Positions 45,301-55,813 of a stretch of 64,000 nucleotides of DNA are shown here, piece by piece. Source of the stretch: Nematostella vectensis. Its lineage: Eukaryota > Cnidaria > Anthozoa > Actiniaria > Edwardsiidae. Position 1 is the stretch's first letter, and each line of letters begins with the position of its first letter. Made by a program: the position numbers and the translations under genes. The notes beneath the pieces are model-generated. The model was not told the DNA's origin, did no database searches, and saw only the letters and a program-made list of their open reading frames with translations. The stretch lies in assembly GCF_932526225.1 (NCBI RefSeq), contig NC_064041.1, forward strand, positions 882,699 through 946,698. The letters run 5' to 3'.

Positions 45301-48300
45301 TGCCACACATTCCTCACCAGATATAAGTAGGCTACATATTCCTTACCAGGTATAAGTGCTACACATTCCTCACCAGGTATAAGTAGGCTACATATTCCTT
45401 ACCAGGTATAAGTGCTACACATTCCTTACCAGGTATAAGTGCTACATATTCCTTACCAGGTATAAGTGCTACACATTCCTTACCAGGTATAAGTAGGCTA
45501 CATATTCCTTACCAGGTAATAGTGCTACACATTCCTTACCAGGTATAAGTGCTACACATTCCTCACCAGGTATTAGTGCTACACATTCATAACCAGGTAG
45601 AAGTGCTACACATTCCTTACCAGGTATAAGTGCCACACATTCCTTACCAGGTATAAGTGCTACACCTCCTTACCAGGTATGTCTACACATTCCTCACCAG
45701 GTATAAATGCTACACATTCCTTACCAGGTATAAGTGCTACACATTCATTACCAGGTATAAGTGCTACAAAATCCTTACCAGGTATAAGTGCTACACATTC
45801 CTTACCAGGTATTAGTGCTACACATTCCTCACCAGGTATAAGTGCTACATATTCCTACCAGGTATAAGTCTACACATTCCTCACCAGGTATTAGTGCTAC
45901 ACATTCCTTACCAGGTATAAGTAGGCTACATATTCCTTAACAGGTATAAGTGCTACACATTCCTTACCAGGTATGTCTACACATTCCTCACGAGGTATAA
46001 ATGCTACACATTCCTTACCAGGTATAAGTGCTACACATTCCTTAAGTGCTACACATTCCTTACCAGGTAGAAGTGCTACACATTCCTTACCAGGTATAAG
46101 TGCTACACATTCCTTACCAGGTATAAGTGCTACACATTCCTTACAAGGTATAAGTGCTACACATTCCTTACAAGGTATAAGTGCTACACATTCCTTACCA
46201 GGTATAAGTGCTACACATTCCTTACCAGGTATAAGTGCTACACATTCCTTTCCAGGTAGAAGTGCTACACATTCCTTACCAGGTGTAAGTGCTACACATT
46301 CCTTACCAGGTATAAGTGCTACACATTCCTTACCAGGTATAAGTGCTACACATTCCTTACCAGGTATTAGTGCTACACATTCTTGACCAGGTAAAAGTAG
46401 GCTACATATTCCTACCAGGTATAAGTGCCACACATTCCTTACCAGGTATAAGTGCTACACATTCCTTACCAGATATAAGTGCTACACATTCCTTACCAGG
46501 TATAAGTGCTACACATTCCTTACCAGGTATAAGTGCTACACATTCCTTACCAGGTATTAGTGCTACACATTCCTCACCAGGTAAAAGTAGGCTACATATT
46601 CCTACCAGGTATAAGTGCTACACATTCCTTACCAGGTATAAGTGCTACACATTCCTTACCAGGTATAAGTCTACACATTCCTTACCAGGTATAAGTGCTA
46701 CACATTCCTTACCATGTATAAGTAGGCTACACATTCCTTACCAGGTATAAGTGCTACACATTCCTTACCAGGTATTAGTGCTACACATTCCTTACCAGGT
46801 ATAAGTGCTACATATTCCTTACCAGGTATAAGTAGGCTACATATTCCTTACCAGGTATAAGTAGGCTACACATTCCTTATCAGGTATAAGTAGGCTACAT
46901 ATTCCTTACCAGGTATTAGTAGGCTACATATTCCTTGTGAGTGACCTACGCCCAGCACATCCTCATAGGGGCAGAACTGAAGGCTGTGTATAGAGCATGA
47001 TGGAATTAGGTGTTTCATGTATGGCCTCTTCTGCTTCTCTTGAAAGGGGTCTTTCCAAACCTGTGGAAAGCAGAAGAAATTAAATAATGGTCAGAGTAAG
47101 AACAATGCAACCGATCAGTGTACTGTATATGCATGCTGGCATGCACAAAAGAAACACTATAAACGTTATAAATTTGATTGGCCTGGCACTTAACGGATAT
47201 TTACTACTTTTTTCCTACACACAAAATGTCCTAAGAAATTCTATGATTGGAAAATAAAAAAATCTAGCAATTAATATTTTCATTGTCAAACAGCTTTCAT
47301 TGCACCTTAACAAAAACAAATACTATCAGTGCATTAATTAAGACCTAGTTAAGGTCTCATAGCAAAAAGAGTTGAAACCTAGTTAAGATTTGTAGTGAGA
47401 CTTTTGAGGCTGAAAGAATCCAGTATACACATAAGATAAGATCACCTCAACGTGGGGTCCGTAGGCCACGCCCAGAAGCCGTCTCTGGCTGATAGTGAGG
47501 CTGCTGGCCGGAGTAAAGGTGAGGTAGGAGTTGAGCTGTTTGTATGTCCGCACATCCCACATCTTCATCTGCCCATCCAGACCTGTAGTAGCCATATATC
47601 TGTTGAACAAGAAAACATCAAAGAAGGCCAATCACACCACCATTTTAAGCCCTTGTTCATTGCAGAGACGCACAAGGAATCCATTTCCATCGGCTAATCC
47701 AAGCAAGTTCAATGGTTATACTTTCAATCAAATATTGTAAATTGAGTATCAGATGTCAATTGGGATTGATTTTACCACTACCTACACACCTGGCCCTGAT
47801 CACAAGCCCCTAGCTACATACCTGGCCCTGATAACATGCCCCTGATTACACACATGGCCCTGATCACAAGCTCCTAGCTACACACCTGGCCCTGATTATG
47901 TAACAAACCCCTAGCTACACACTTGTGCCCTGATCATAAACCACTACAGTAGCTAGACACCTACTGAAGCCTTTTTCACCAGCCCCTAGGGTACACAAGC
48001 TACATTAAATGCTGTAGAACCAGCCCCTAGGGTACCCAAGCTACATTAAATGCTGTAGAACCAGCCCCTAGGGTACACAAGCTACATTAAATGCTGTAGA
48101 ACCAGCCCCTAGGGTACACAAGCTACATTAAATGCTGTAGAACCAGCCCCTAGGGTACACAAGCTACATTAAATGCTGTAGAACCAGCCCCTAGGGTACA
48201 CAAGCTACATTAAATGCTGTAGAACCAGGTATAGGTAAAACAAATAATTGTTTCCAACTTACAATCCCTGCTTGTCAATGGCAATTGCCTGCACAGGTCC

Positions 48301-51300
48301 GCGGTGACACAACATCTTAACAAGCGGATCTGGTGAACTGGGACTCCACATTGTAACTGTGCCTGGAGTAAATACAATGTTTGTCATGTGACCCACAAGA
48401 AAACAGTGATTAATCATGTAGGTAAGTTGAAAATTTTTACTGTAGAGTTGTTTTGCTATCTTATTAGATTGCCTTCACTTCGGGGGATCCAGGACTCTGT
48501 TGTTCCTTACACACCAAAAAAACTACTACCAGAAAGTTACTAAAATTTAAAACAAACTAAGACTGGACCCTCTGATCTAGCCCCCTCCCCCCCCCCCCCG
48601 ACCGCTTTATAAAATTATGGATCAGCTTTATAAAGTTACTGTATGGATCAGCGTCTAGAGAGATCTGTGGGGCCTGAACAAATGATAATTTTTCATACCA
48701 TTGTGATGCCCTAGGTTGATAATGGCATTCCATGGGTTCTGAGCCATGGTATCACAACGGCCAAGTCTTGTCCGATGTTCAGCCACCATCTTTCCTGTTG
48801 ATGTGTCCTGATATCTAAGTACTCCATGGTTGCCCTGAAAAGACAAAGAACACGTGATGTCAAATAAGACCCTACAAATTCTTTCAAACTTGTTATTAAC
48901 CCTTTAATCAATTAGAAGGCTAGTTAGGACAGACAAAAGCATTGGTTTTCACATTACACTTTTTGCTTTTCTTTATGGCAAAATAAGCATATGTTAGCAG
49001 ATATTGTTGAACATTTGAAAATTTTGCATAACCTTGGGCAATTGCATGTTTTTGCAATAGCACCATTGTGTCTTCATTCATCTAAATATGAATATTGATG
49101 TCATGAGGGAGAAATGAAAACTCACCTATATAAAGTCACTAAGGGCTGATGTGTAACCACCCCCGACCTTTCACACACACTGTGTCTTTAGTTCCAAATT
49201 TCAGATCTAAATCAATGCCCCACCCACGACCCTTGAGATGTCTTGAGCTCTGCCACCCCTAAACCTTGGCTACATACCACTGTGGAGAGCAGAAAGTGGT
49301 AGGGAAGAAACTCCATTCGATTCACATATGGATGTCTTTTGAGACAGTGCAACTCAATGCCCTTGTTGTCATAAATATAGACATACTTCTTCTGTGCCAC
49401 AGCGAACATGGTCTCAATGTGTAGCCAGCTACAAGCAAACAACTGAGGTTACCTAGCATGTAGGGGGTATTGCAGCCTCAAATCAGCTTGAAAGTAAAAA
49501 AGATTAACAGACAAAGGAAAATCAATGCATTAAAGGTAGAAGGAGTTTTGCCTTAGAGTTGATGAATCCATAAGATACCAACTGCGTCCAGTTACCATAA
49601 CCAGAGGGGGATGGGGTTCAGCGGCTAGTTTAGTGCTGGGGCTAGTTTAGTACTGGGGCTAGTTTAGTACTGGGGCTAGTTTAGTACTGGGGCTAGTTTA
49701 GTAGCAGGGCTAGTTTAGTACTGGGGCTAGTTTAGTACCGGGGCTAGTTTAGTACTGGGGCTAGTTTAGTACTGGGGCTAGTTTAGTACTGGAGCTAGTT
49801 TAGTACTGGGGCTAGTTTAGTACCGGGGCTAGTTTAGTACTGGGGCTAGTTTAGTACCGGGGCTAGTTTAGTACTGGGGCTAGTTTAGTACTGGGGCTAG
49901 TTTAGTACTGGAGCTAGTTTAGTACTGGGGCTAGTTTAGTACTGGGGCTAGTTTAGTACTGGGGCTAGTTTAGTAGCAGGGCTAGTTTAGTAGCAGGGCT
50001 AGTTTAGTACTGGGGCTAGTTTAGTACTGGGGCTAGTTTAGTACCGGGGCTAGTTTAGTACCGGGGCTAGTTTAGTACCGGGGCTAGTTTAGTATGTAAC
50101 GGCACATAAAAACCTTTAAATCTGACTGGAGATTGCTACTGGAGTGTACTCATGTCATATACCATAATATACTAACCTTACATCTCTGATTGTCTCCTGC
50201 ACATGTACTTCGCATCCTAGCTTCTTATTCTGCCAGTCAAAAGTGGCAATGTGTCCTTTTTGACCCCCTATTAGCATGTGCCTAACACCAAAAGGAAAGA
50301 TTGTTACTACACAGCATGTGCCTAACACAAGGAAAAATCATTAGAAAAAAAAGATACAGTAGGACTATAATAATTAACCTCCTGTGATTGAGTTTTGTTC
50401 TATTTTGCAAACTCTGGTTTTGCTCATGAGCTCTTCTCACATAAAAACTAACTGTAAGGTTAGAAACTCTACGTCTCTCACCATATATCAGGCAGATTAC
50501 TAGAGCACCTCAAAGACCAATGTTATTCTTTAAAGAATAGACTAGTCTAGAAAGACTAGTTTTGCCTCTCATTTAATAACAGATTGAATAAACAGTGGAC
50601 CATATAAGGCATGACATGACCATATAACGCCTATGACATGACCATATAAGGCCTATGGCATGACTATATAAGGCTTTTGACATGACCATATAAGGCATGA
50701 CATGACCATATAAGGCATGACATGACCATATAAGGCATATGACACACCTACCTTCCATTTCTTGTGTAATCTATTCTATATGGCCCAAATTTGTCCAGCT
50801 TCAATTCAAAGAACTGTGAAAAGAAGATAACAGTAAAAAACATTTACTGTGTTGTACCAAGAATTAAGTCAAACAAATCCTTCATTGCCACAGAGAAAAT
50901 ATAATTAGTTACATGTTCTTGTTACATGACTTAATTTGACAATCAGCACCTTGTTGATGAGTAAACTTTCACCTGCTTCTAGGGAGAGCGTTAGCGAGGT
51001 GTGGTAACCAAAGTACTATAGCAATTAGGGACTAGAAATCTACAGCCACTTAACCCTGTCAAGGGATAAAAGAAAACTAGCTCAAATCTTTGGTATGTGT
51101 TTGTCATTTTGTTGGTTTTCGTATGACTTTGAAAGAAATGCATTGCATCTATAGTGTGATAACCAAATTTTCATTGCAATCTTTTATATATTTATGATTT
51201 CCTAAATCAAACCATGCAAAACACCATATTATATAAAGTTTATTCAAACTTATTACAGTGTTACAAGCAAAACCCCAAAAAGTGGAAATTTCTAGCTTCT

Positions 51301-53521
51301 CATGTGTGGGTGGGTGTTTTTTTTCAGAACACACATGTAAGACATTTAAACAGTTGAACATAAGCAAGTCTCAGTCTTCAGTTGTCTAAAGTCTAACTTG
51401 GGATTTGTAGAAAGACAGACGTTCCTAAGCATATTCTTGGTGTTCTTATTTTTTGTGGTTGTGCTGTAACAACCAGAGTCTGCTTGAGGTGTCCTTTGGT
51501 ATGTATGCAGAGTCTTAGTAAACTACTTTGGGCAAAATAAGTAATGCCGTATGTTGCCTTATTATAGGAAATTAACATTCCACTTAATTAAGTTTATTGT
51601 TAATTTGTAAAACATTAATTAAGTTGAACTTTAACTTAGAAATTGTTAATTAATACTGAATTTTATGAAAGATCGAAAACAAAGTCTTATCTTGGGAAGC
51701 ACGAGATAATTCTTTGTTGACGAGTGTCCATTTCTTTAAGTGTTGGCGCAAAGAGATACAACTGAACGTGGACCTGATAAACTATTAATATTCAACACGT
51801 TAGGTAATTTTTCAATTCGGTCATTGTTCTCTCTAGCCATAAAAGCTTGCATGCTTGATGATAATAGTATTTTGTAAATAGAATATTTCAGAGCAGCAAA
51901 TTGCCAAAAAATATGTCTTTCAGGATCCACATTAATTTAAGTTTATTTGAATACATTAGGCCCAAATTCGTGACACAAGTTGATTCCAGTTGATTTAATA
52001 CATGTTAATATCAACCAACATTAATTTCTTATAATAAGATATGTCTTAGTTACCTTCTATAGTATGTTATGACTTAGTTACCTTCTGTGGAATGTTATGT
52101 CTTAGTTACCTTCTGTGGTATGTTATATCTTAGTTACCTTCTATGGTATGTTATGACTAAGTTACCTTCTGTGGTATGTTATGACTTAGTTACCTTCTGT
52201 GGTATGCTATGACTTAGTTATCTTATGCGGTATGTTATGTCTTAGTTACCTTCTATGGTATGTTATGTCTTAGTTACCTTCTATGGTATGTTATGACTAA
52301 GTTACCTTCTGTGGTATGTTATGACTTAGTTACCTTCTGTGGTATGTTATGACTTAGTTATCTTATGCGGTATGTTATGTCTAAGTTACCTTCTATGGTA
52401 TGTTATGTCTTAGTTACCTTCTGTGGTATGTTATGACTTAGTTACCTTCTGTGGTATGTTAAATTACCTTCTGTGAGCTTGCCACATCAACAGCATCAGC
52501 TATTTCTTTTTGTTTGAAAGAAAATGTCTTCTCCATCCCTTCAGCCTCAAGAAAGCTACAAAAATAATACTTGGAACAATTTGCACATGACAATGGCTGG
52601 AAATAAAGCTACATATAAACAAATATTTTCAAAGTTATAGTTTTGTAAAACAAGTTAAGGTGTTTTTAAGGGGAATGTGAAATCGCTTGTAATATTGCTT
52701 CTTTTATTTTTCGTTATATTGTGTATCTAGGACAACATTATTTAAAGTGTTAAAATGCTGTTTATTTATCTAAATTGGTGATTTTTCTATGCACTCAATG
52801 AATCAACTTCTTCTACAGAATGGATACCAAAATTGAACTCTTTCCAGGCCAAATTTCCAAGTGCCTGTTCCCTTGGAACCACACATACCCTGGGTCTTCT
52901 GTAAGCAACAGTTCTGCCCTAGCAGCCTGCATGGCTGCTTTCTTGTGATGCGATTCATAGCTTCTCAGGTTTCCTCTGAGTTTCTTGTCTTTTACTCTCT
53001 AAAAAAAATTAAAGTCTGATGACTCGGCGTACATGAATTTTATTAACTGTATATTTCCACGATAAATTTCACTTGATCTTCTAATACGGTTGTTGTATCT
53101 GAATCAGAATCTAAAACATCGGCCTTGATACCGCAGTTTTTGTAGATTGTTTACGTCTGTTGTCAAACAGCTGTATTCATAGTTTATTCCAAAAAGAGAA
53201 CTTCTGCTTAATGCGACTTTTCGCCAAAAAGTGCAACACGGATCTCAAGCAAAGATGCCATGACAACTTCCACTAAAACTATAAAATCTCCGCTCATTTT
53301 TCTTAACACACGTGGTGACAAACATTCAACACAACAAAAGCGATCACTTACTTTAAAATTGTTACGATCTCCACGGGAATATTTTCTTAGCGAATTGGGA
53401 TCTATTGCAGACTCTTCTGGCTTCGGAGCTTTCTAAGAGACAAAAAGAAGCATGGAACACACGCAAAACACTGCCAAACCGACACGGCTCAAGCAAAGAC
53501 TACCTTCGCGTCCGCCATCAT
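42395..53521 (-). CDS. WDR46: WDR46 (BING4/Utp7), SSU-processome WD40 protein, 15 exons, complete
   Basis: Exons in gene order: 53504-53521, 53352-53432, 52889-52998, 52468-52555, 50752-50813, 50177-50281, 49278-49428, 48699-48834, 48263-48362, 47446-47599, 46910-47060, 43808-43902, 43131-43247, 42766-42870, 42395-42511. All junctions are GT-AG with matching phases, and the sum is 1590 nt (529 residues plus stop). Diagnostic segments align with animal WDR46: [128 protein letters not shown], and a basic tail ending [15 protein letters not shown]40 repeats span about 105-385, then the BING4CT region. The family acts in the nucleolus in 18S rRNA maturation. The start could be either of two adjacent ATGs (53521 or 53518). 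Many introns carry minisatellites, listed separately. Confidence 0.95.
42601..42746. repeat. ~28-bp minisatellite in WDR46 intron 14
   Basis: Four to five units around GTCAAGTCTTGTCTGGTCAA, beginning 19 bp after the exon 14 donor (42765). It carries no exon sequence, but it is on the donor side of a 254-bp intron. Confidence 0.85.
44078..46909 (-). repeat. 27/29-bp minisatellite derived from the exon 11 end and its 5' splice site (WDR46 intron 11)
   Basis: Roughly 100 units. On the gene strand each reads GTAAGGAATGTGTAGC, then ACTTATACCTG; the next unit starts with GTAAGG again. The last 25 bp of exon 11 (46910-46934) are the same sequence in coding form (AGGAATATGTAGCC, then TACTAATACCTG), followed by the genuine donor GTAAGG. 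The array therefore abuts the exon and repeats its 3' end with the splice donor. Most units keep GTAAGG or GTGAGG. Internal blocks are duplicated (44385 on versus 45218 on; 44907 on versus 45870 on). Confidence 0.93.
47782..47965. repeat. ~33-bp degenerate minisatellite in WDR46 intron 9
   Basis: Five to six units around CACCTGGCCCTGATCACAAG, then CCCCTAGCTACA. More diverged than the neighbouring 41-bp array, with which it shares CCCCTAG-type words. Confidence 0.8.
47981..48229. repeat. 41-bp minisatellite, six near-identical copies, WDR46 intron 9
   Basis: Units at 47981, 48022, 48063, 48104, 48145 and 48186 (AGCCCCTAGGGTACACAAGC, then TACATTAAATGCTGTAGAACC). It lies 33 bp downstream of the exon 9 donor on the gene strand. 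Nearly perfect copies indicate recent expansion. Confidence 0.93.
49626..50097. repeat. 18-bp minisatellite, ~26 copies, WDR46 intron 6
   Basis: Unit GGGGCTAGTTTAGTACTG with ACCG and AGCAG variants. On the gene strand each unit contains AGTACTAAACTAG, that is a TACTAA branch-site-like word followed 4 bases later by TAG. It begins about 80 bp after the exon 6 donor and ends about 200 bp before the exon 7 acceptor (49429). Confidence 0.93.
50595..50742. repeat. ~20-bp minisatellite, WDR46 intron 5
   Basis: Seven to eight units CATGACCATATAAGGCATGA and variants, starting about 10 bp after the exon 5 donor (50751) on the gene strand. Confidence 0.88.
52040..52467 (-). repeat. 28-bp minisatellite derived from the exon 4 end and its 5' splice site (WDR46 intron 4)
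   Basis: About 15 units. On the gene strand each contains CCACAGAAG|GTAACTAAG. Exon 4 ends TCACAGAAG and its true donor is GTAATT, directly adjoining the array at 52467. So the exon's last bases and the donor are repeated in every unit. Some units have ATAGAAG or GCATAAG in the exon-like part; the GTAAC donor is largely kept. The unit length is not a multiple of three. Confidence 0.9.
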
Positions 53522-55350
53522 GGATTTTGTTATTAACCGCTGATCGTCCATATCGCAGATTCCCATTCCAAAGGTATACCGGAAAAAATAAAAACGTAAG
53601 GTCACACTGAGGGCAGGGGAAGATCAAGGATACATAAGAAAAGAGAAACTAGATAATAAATGAAAAGTAAAAAAAAAAAATATCACTTGTCGACTGAGGA
53701 TCGAACTAGGACAGCATGCAACCAAAAGAGAAAAAAATAGACCATACAACCCGAACCCAATCCGTGACCATTTCGGCGACTCGTCTTCTCAGTTTTCGGG
53801 CGAAAAAAAATATCCGAAAAATTGGAAAAAACTTGAGAAATTTCTGATTTCCTTTCCCTGTCGATCTTGAAAAATATTAAGATGCAGTTTTTTTCTACAA
53901 GTATTCCAATTCAACGAGGTGTACCACTTGCATCATTAACTTATTGCCTCCGAATTTGACAAACAGCTGCCATTGAGAATAAGTGAGATCAGGCAAATAT
54001 AAAATGCTATACATAACTCCTCTCTTTGTTGCTTATATGACTTGAGGCGTCGCTGTCTGGATCCTCTACTTCATTAAATCCTCTAGCTTCATTAAAGATC
54101 TCTTATTGAAGGTACAGTAATACTGAATATGCCGAACATTACACTTAAACCACACCGGTGGGTCGCGTTTGTATTTTCTCATTTTTTTCCAGACAGCACA
54201 GATTCCGATTCTTTTATTACTGTTTCGCCTGTTTTTTGTTTTTGTTTTTGTTCTTCGTAAACCAGCGCTTGCTGCACAAAATCCAAATAATATCATCCGC
54301 ACGAACCTCCTAACGCTGTAACAAGCGTCGCATAACATTTTGACAGCCTTCCAGAGTAGATCTTCCTCCCAGGATTGGCTGAGGGGGGGGGGGGGCAGTC
54401 ATCATACATTTGGTAAAAGCATTTAATAAGAAATGACCCACTATTTGACCGCCAAGGTGGGGGGGGGGGATGCGCACGCACCCTGCGCACCCCCTGTGTA
54501 CGCACCTGTCTGCTATATCTTCATTTTCCATGTTCCATTTCCATTCAAATACCTTTTTTCGGTTGACGTTATCAAATACAGTTGCGAGCTTTGCATGGCG
54601 AGAACAATTTTAAAGAAAGTTTTTTTACGAAATGGCCTTGCGCGCCGACGCGTCATCTTCCATAGTGTCCGTACCATCTGCAATCCCCCAAATTCCTTCA
54701 GCCAATATTAGACGCCAATAACAGACGCTTGATTTGGAAACTACTCGTCGCCCACCAAACTTTTTTAATTGAACACTTCTACATCAGTGCGTCTCTGGAC
54801 ACATAAGCTGACGAAATTGACGGTTTTTCTTGAGTTTTAACGGAGGAATCTTGAAAACAATGACAAGAGTTATATATGTGACCTCATAAATGGAGTAATT
54901 ACAGAAAGTGTGACCTTAATATTAAATAGCAAAACTGTTTAAAATCCGAATCCGATGGTTCAGCTCTTTTTTATCAGAATGAAATGGGTCTGTGCCAAGT
55001 GAATTGGGAATATTTTAAAAGCCCTATAGCGAGAAGGCCGCCGTGTGCTTCTTCAGCTGATACTATTCCCTTACAACCAGTGATGAATTACAGTACGGAG
55101 CACTAATAGGGTTTTAAGGCGTAGAATTCAGTAACAGGATTTAGAATGCGGATATTTTGTTGCTGCCGTCCTGGTAAGTGCATCAAACGCATTATCAATA
55201 ATGACACAATAATAACACTGGCTTTTATTCGACCATTGCAATTATTGATGATTGAATTACAGGTCAAAACAATATCAATAATAAAAAAATGTCGTACATG
55301 AAAAAATTACCCAAACCTCCCCCTCGAATATCTAATGATCATGCCTCAGG
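53522..55350. other. intergenic region between WDR46 and the fucosidase gene
   Basis: Holds the presumed WDR46 promoter (no TATA box evident next to the first exon), the SINE-like sequence, G-runs at about 54387 and 54462, and otherwise AT-rich sequence without a convincing gene. Confidence 0.45.
53690..53790 (-). repeat. possible tRNA-derived SINE-like sequence
   Basis: On the minus strand, a B-box-like AGTTCGATCC (about 53700) lies about 70 nt after an A-box-like TGGTCACGGATTGG, followed by a T run at 53670-53680 that could serve as a pol III terminator. The A box is weak. Confidence 0.3.
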
Positions 55351-55768
55351 GGCCGTCCACACTAACACGGATTCGTTTGAATCCGTATACTTTTTTATAC
55401 GTTTAGGCCTTCCGTCCACCATAAGAAGGGGTCGGATCCGGCGAATTCGGATACTTTTGAAAACGCTGTTGAAAGTGAATAAGAATGAATACGTATACTT
55501 TGGTCCGTAGTGTAGACGGTCGAATCCGTATCAAAATGAAAACGATGGGGTCATATTGCAGACGCGTCTGCTGGTATGACATGCGCATATCATAAAAATA
55601 ACGTCACACCGTACCTTTTAGAGTTTTCTTACTTTTGAATCCGTGTTGGTGTGAACGGCTCGATCCAGGCGAATACGCTGCGAAAACGATAGTGTGGACA
55701 CGAATCAAGTGATGCGTTTTCGGCGAAACGAATCCGGATACTTTTGAATCCCAGTTACTGTGGACGAC
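55351..55768. mobile_element. ~418-bp non-autonomous DNA element (MITE) with GGCCGTCCACAC-type ends
   Basis: The left end GGCCGTCCACACTAACACGG is mirrored at the right end (reverse complement GTCGTCCACAGTAACTGG), with internal inverted words such as GAATCCG/CGGATTC and GAAAACG. It has no coding capacity. The style matches widespread animal MITEs with GGCCGTCCACA ends. It lies 46 bp past the fucosidase stop, so it forms part of that gene's 3' UTR or flank. Confidence 0.75.
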
Positions 55769-55813
55769 TATACTACTGTCGATCCTATTTTATCAAAAAA
55801 ACAATTAGAAAGA

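Noticed and set aside
44012-46750. Plus-strand frames of repeated ATHSLPGIS
   Set aside because: Translation of the non-gene strand of the exon 11 array; no homology.
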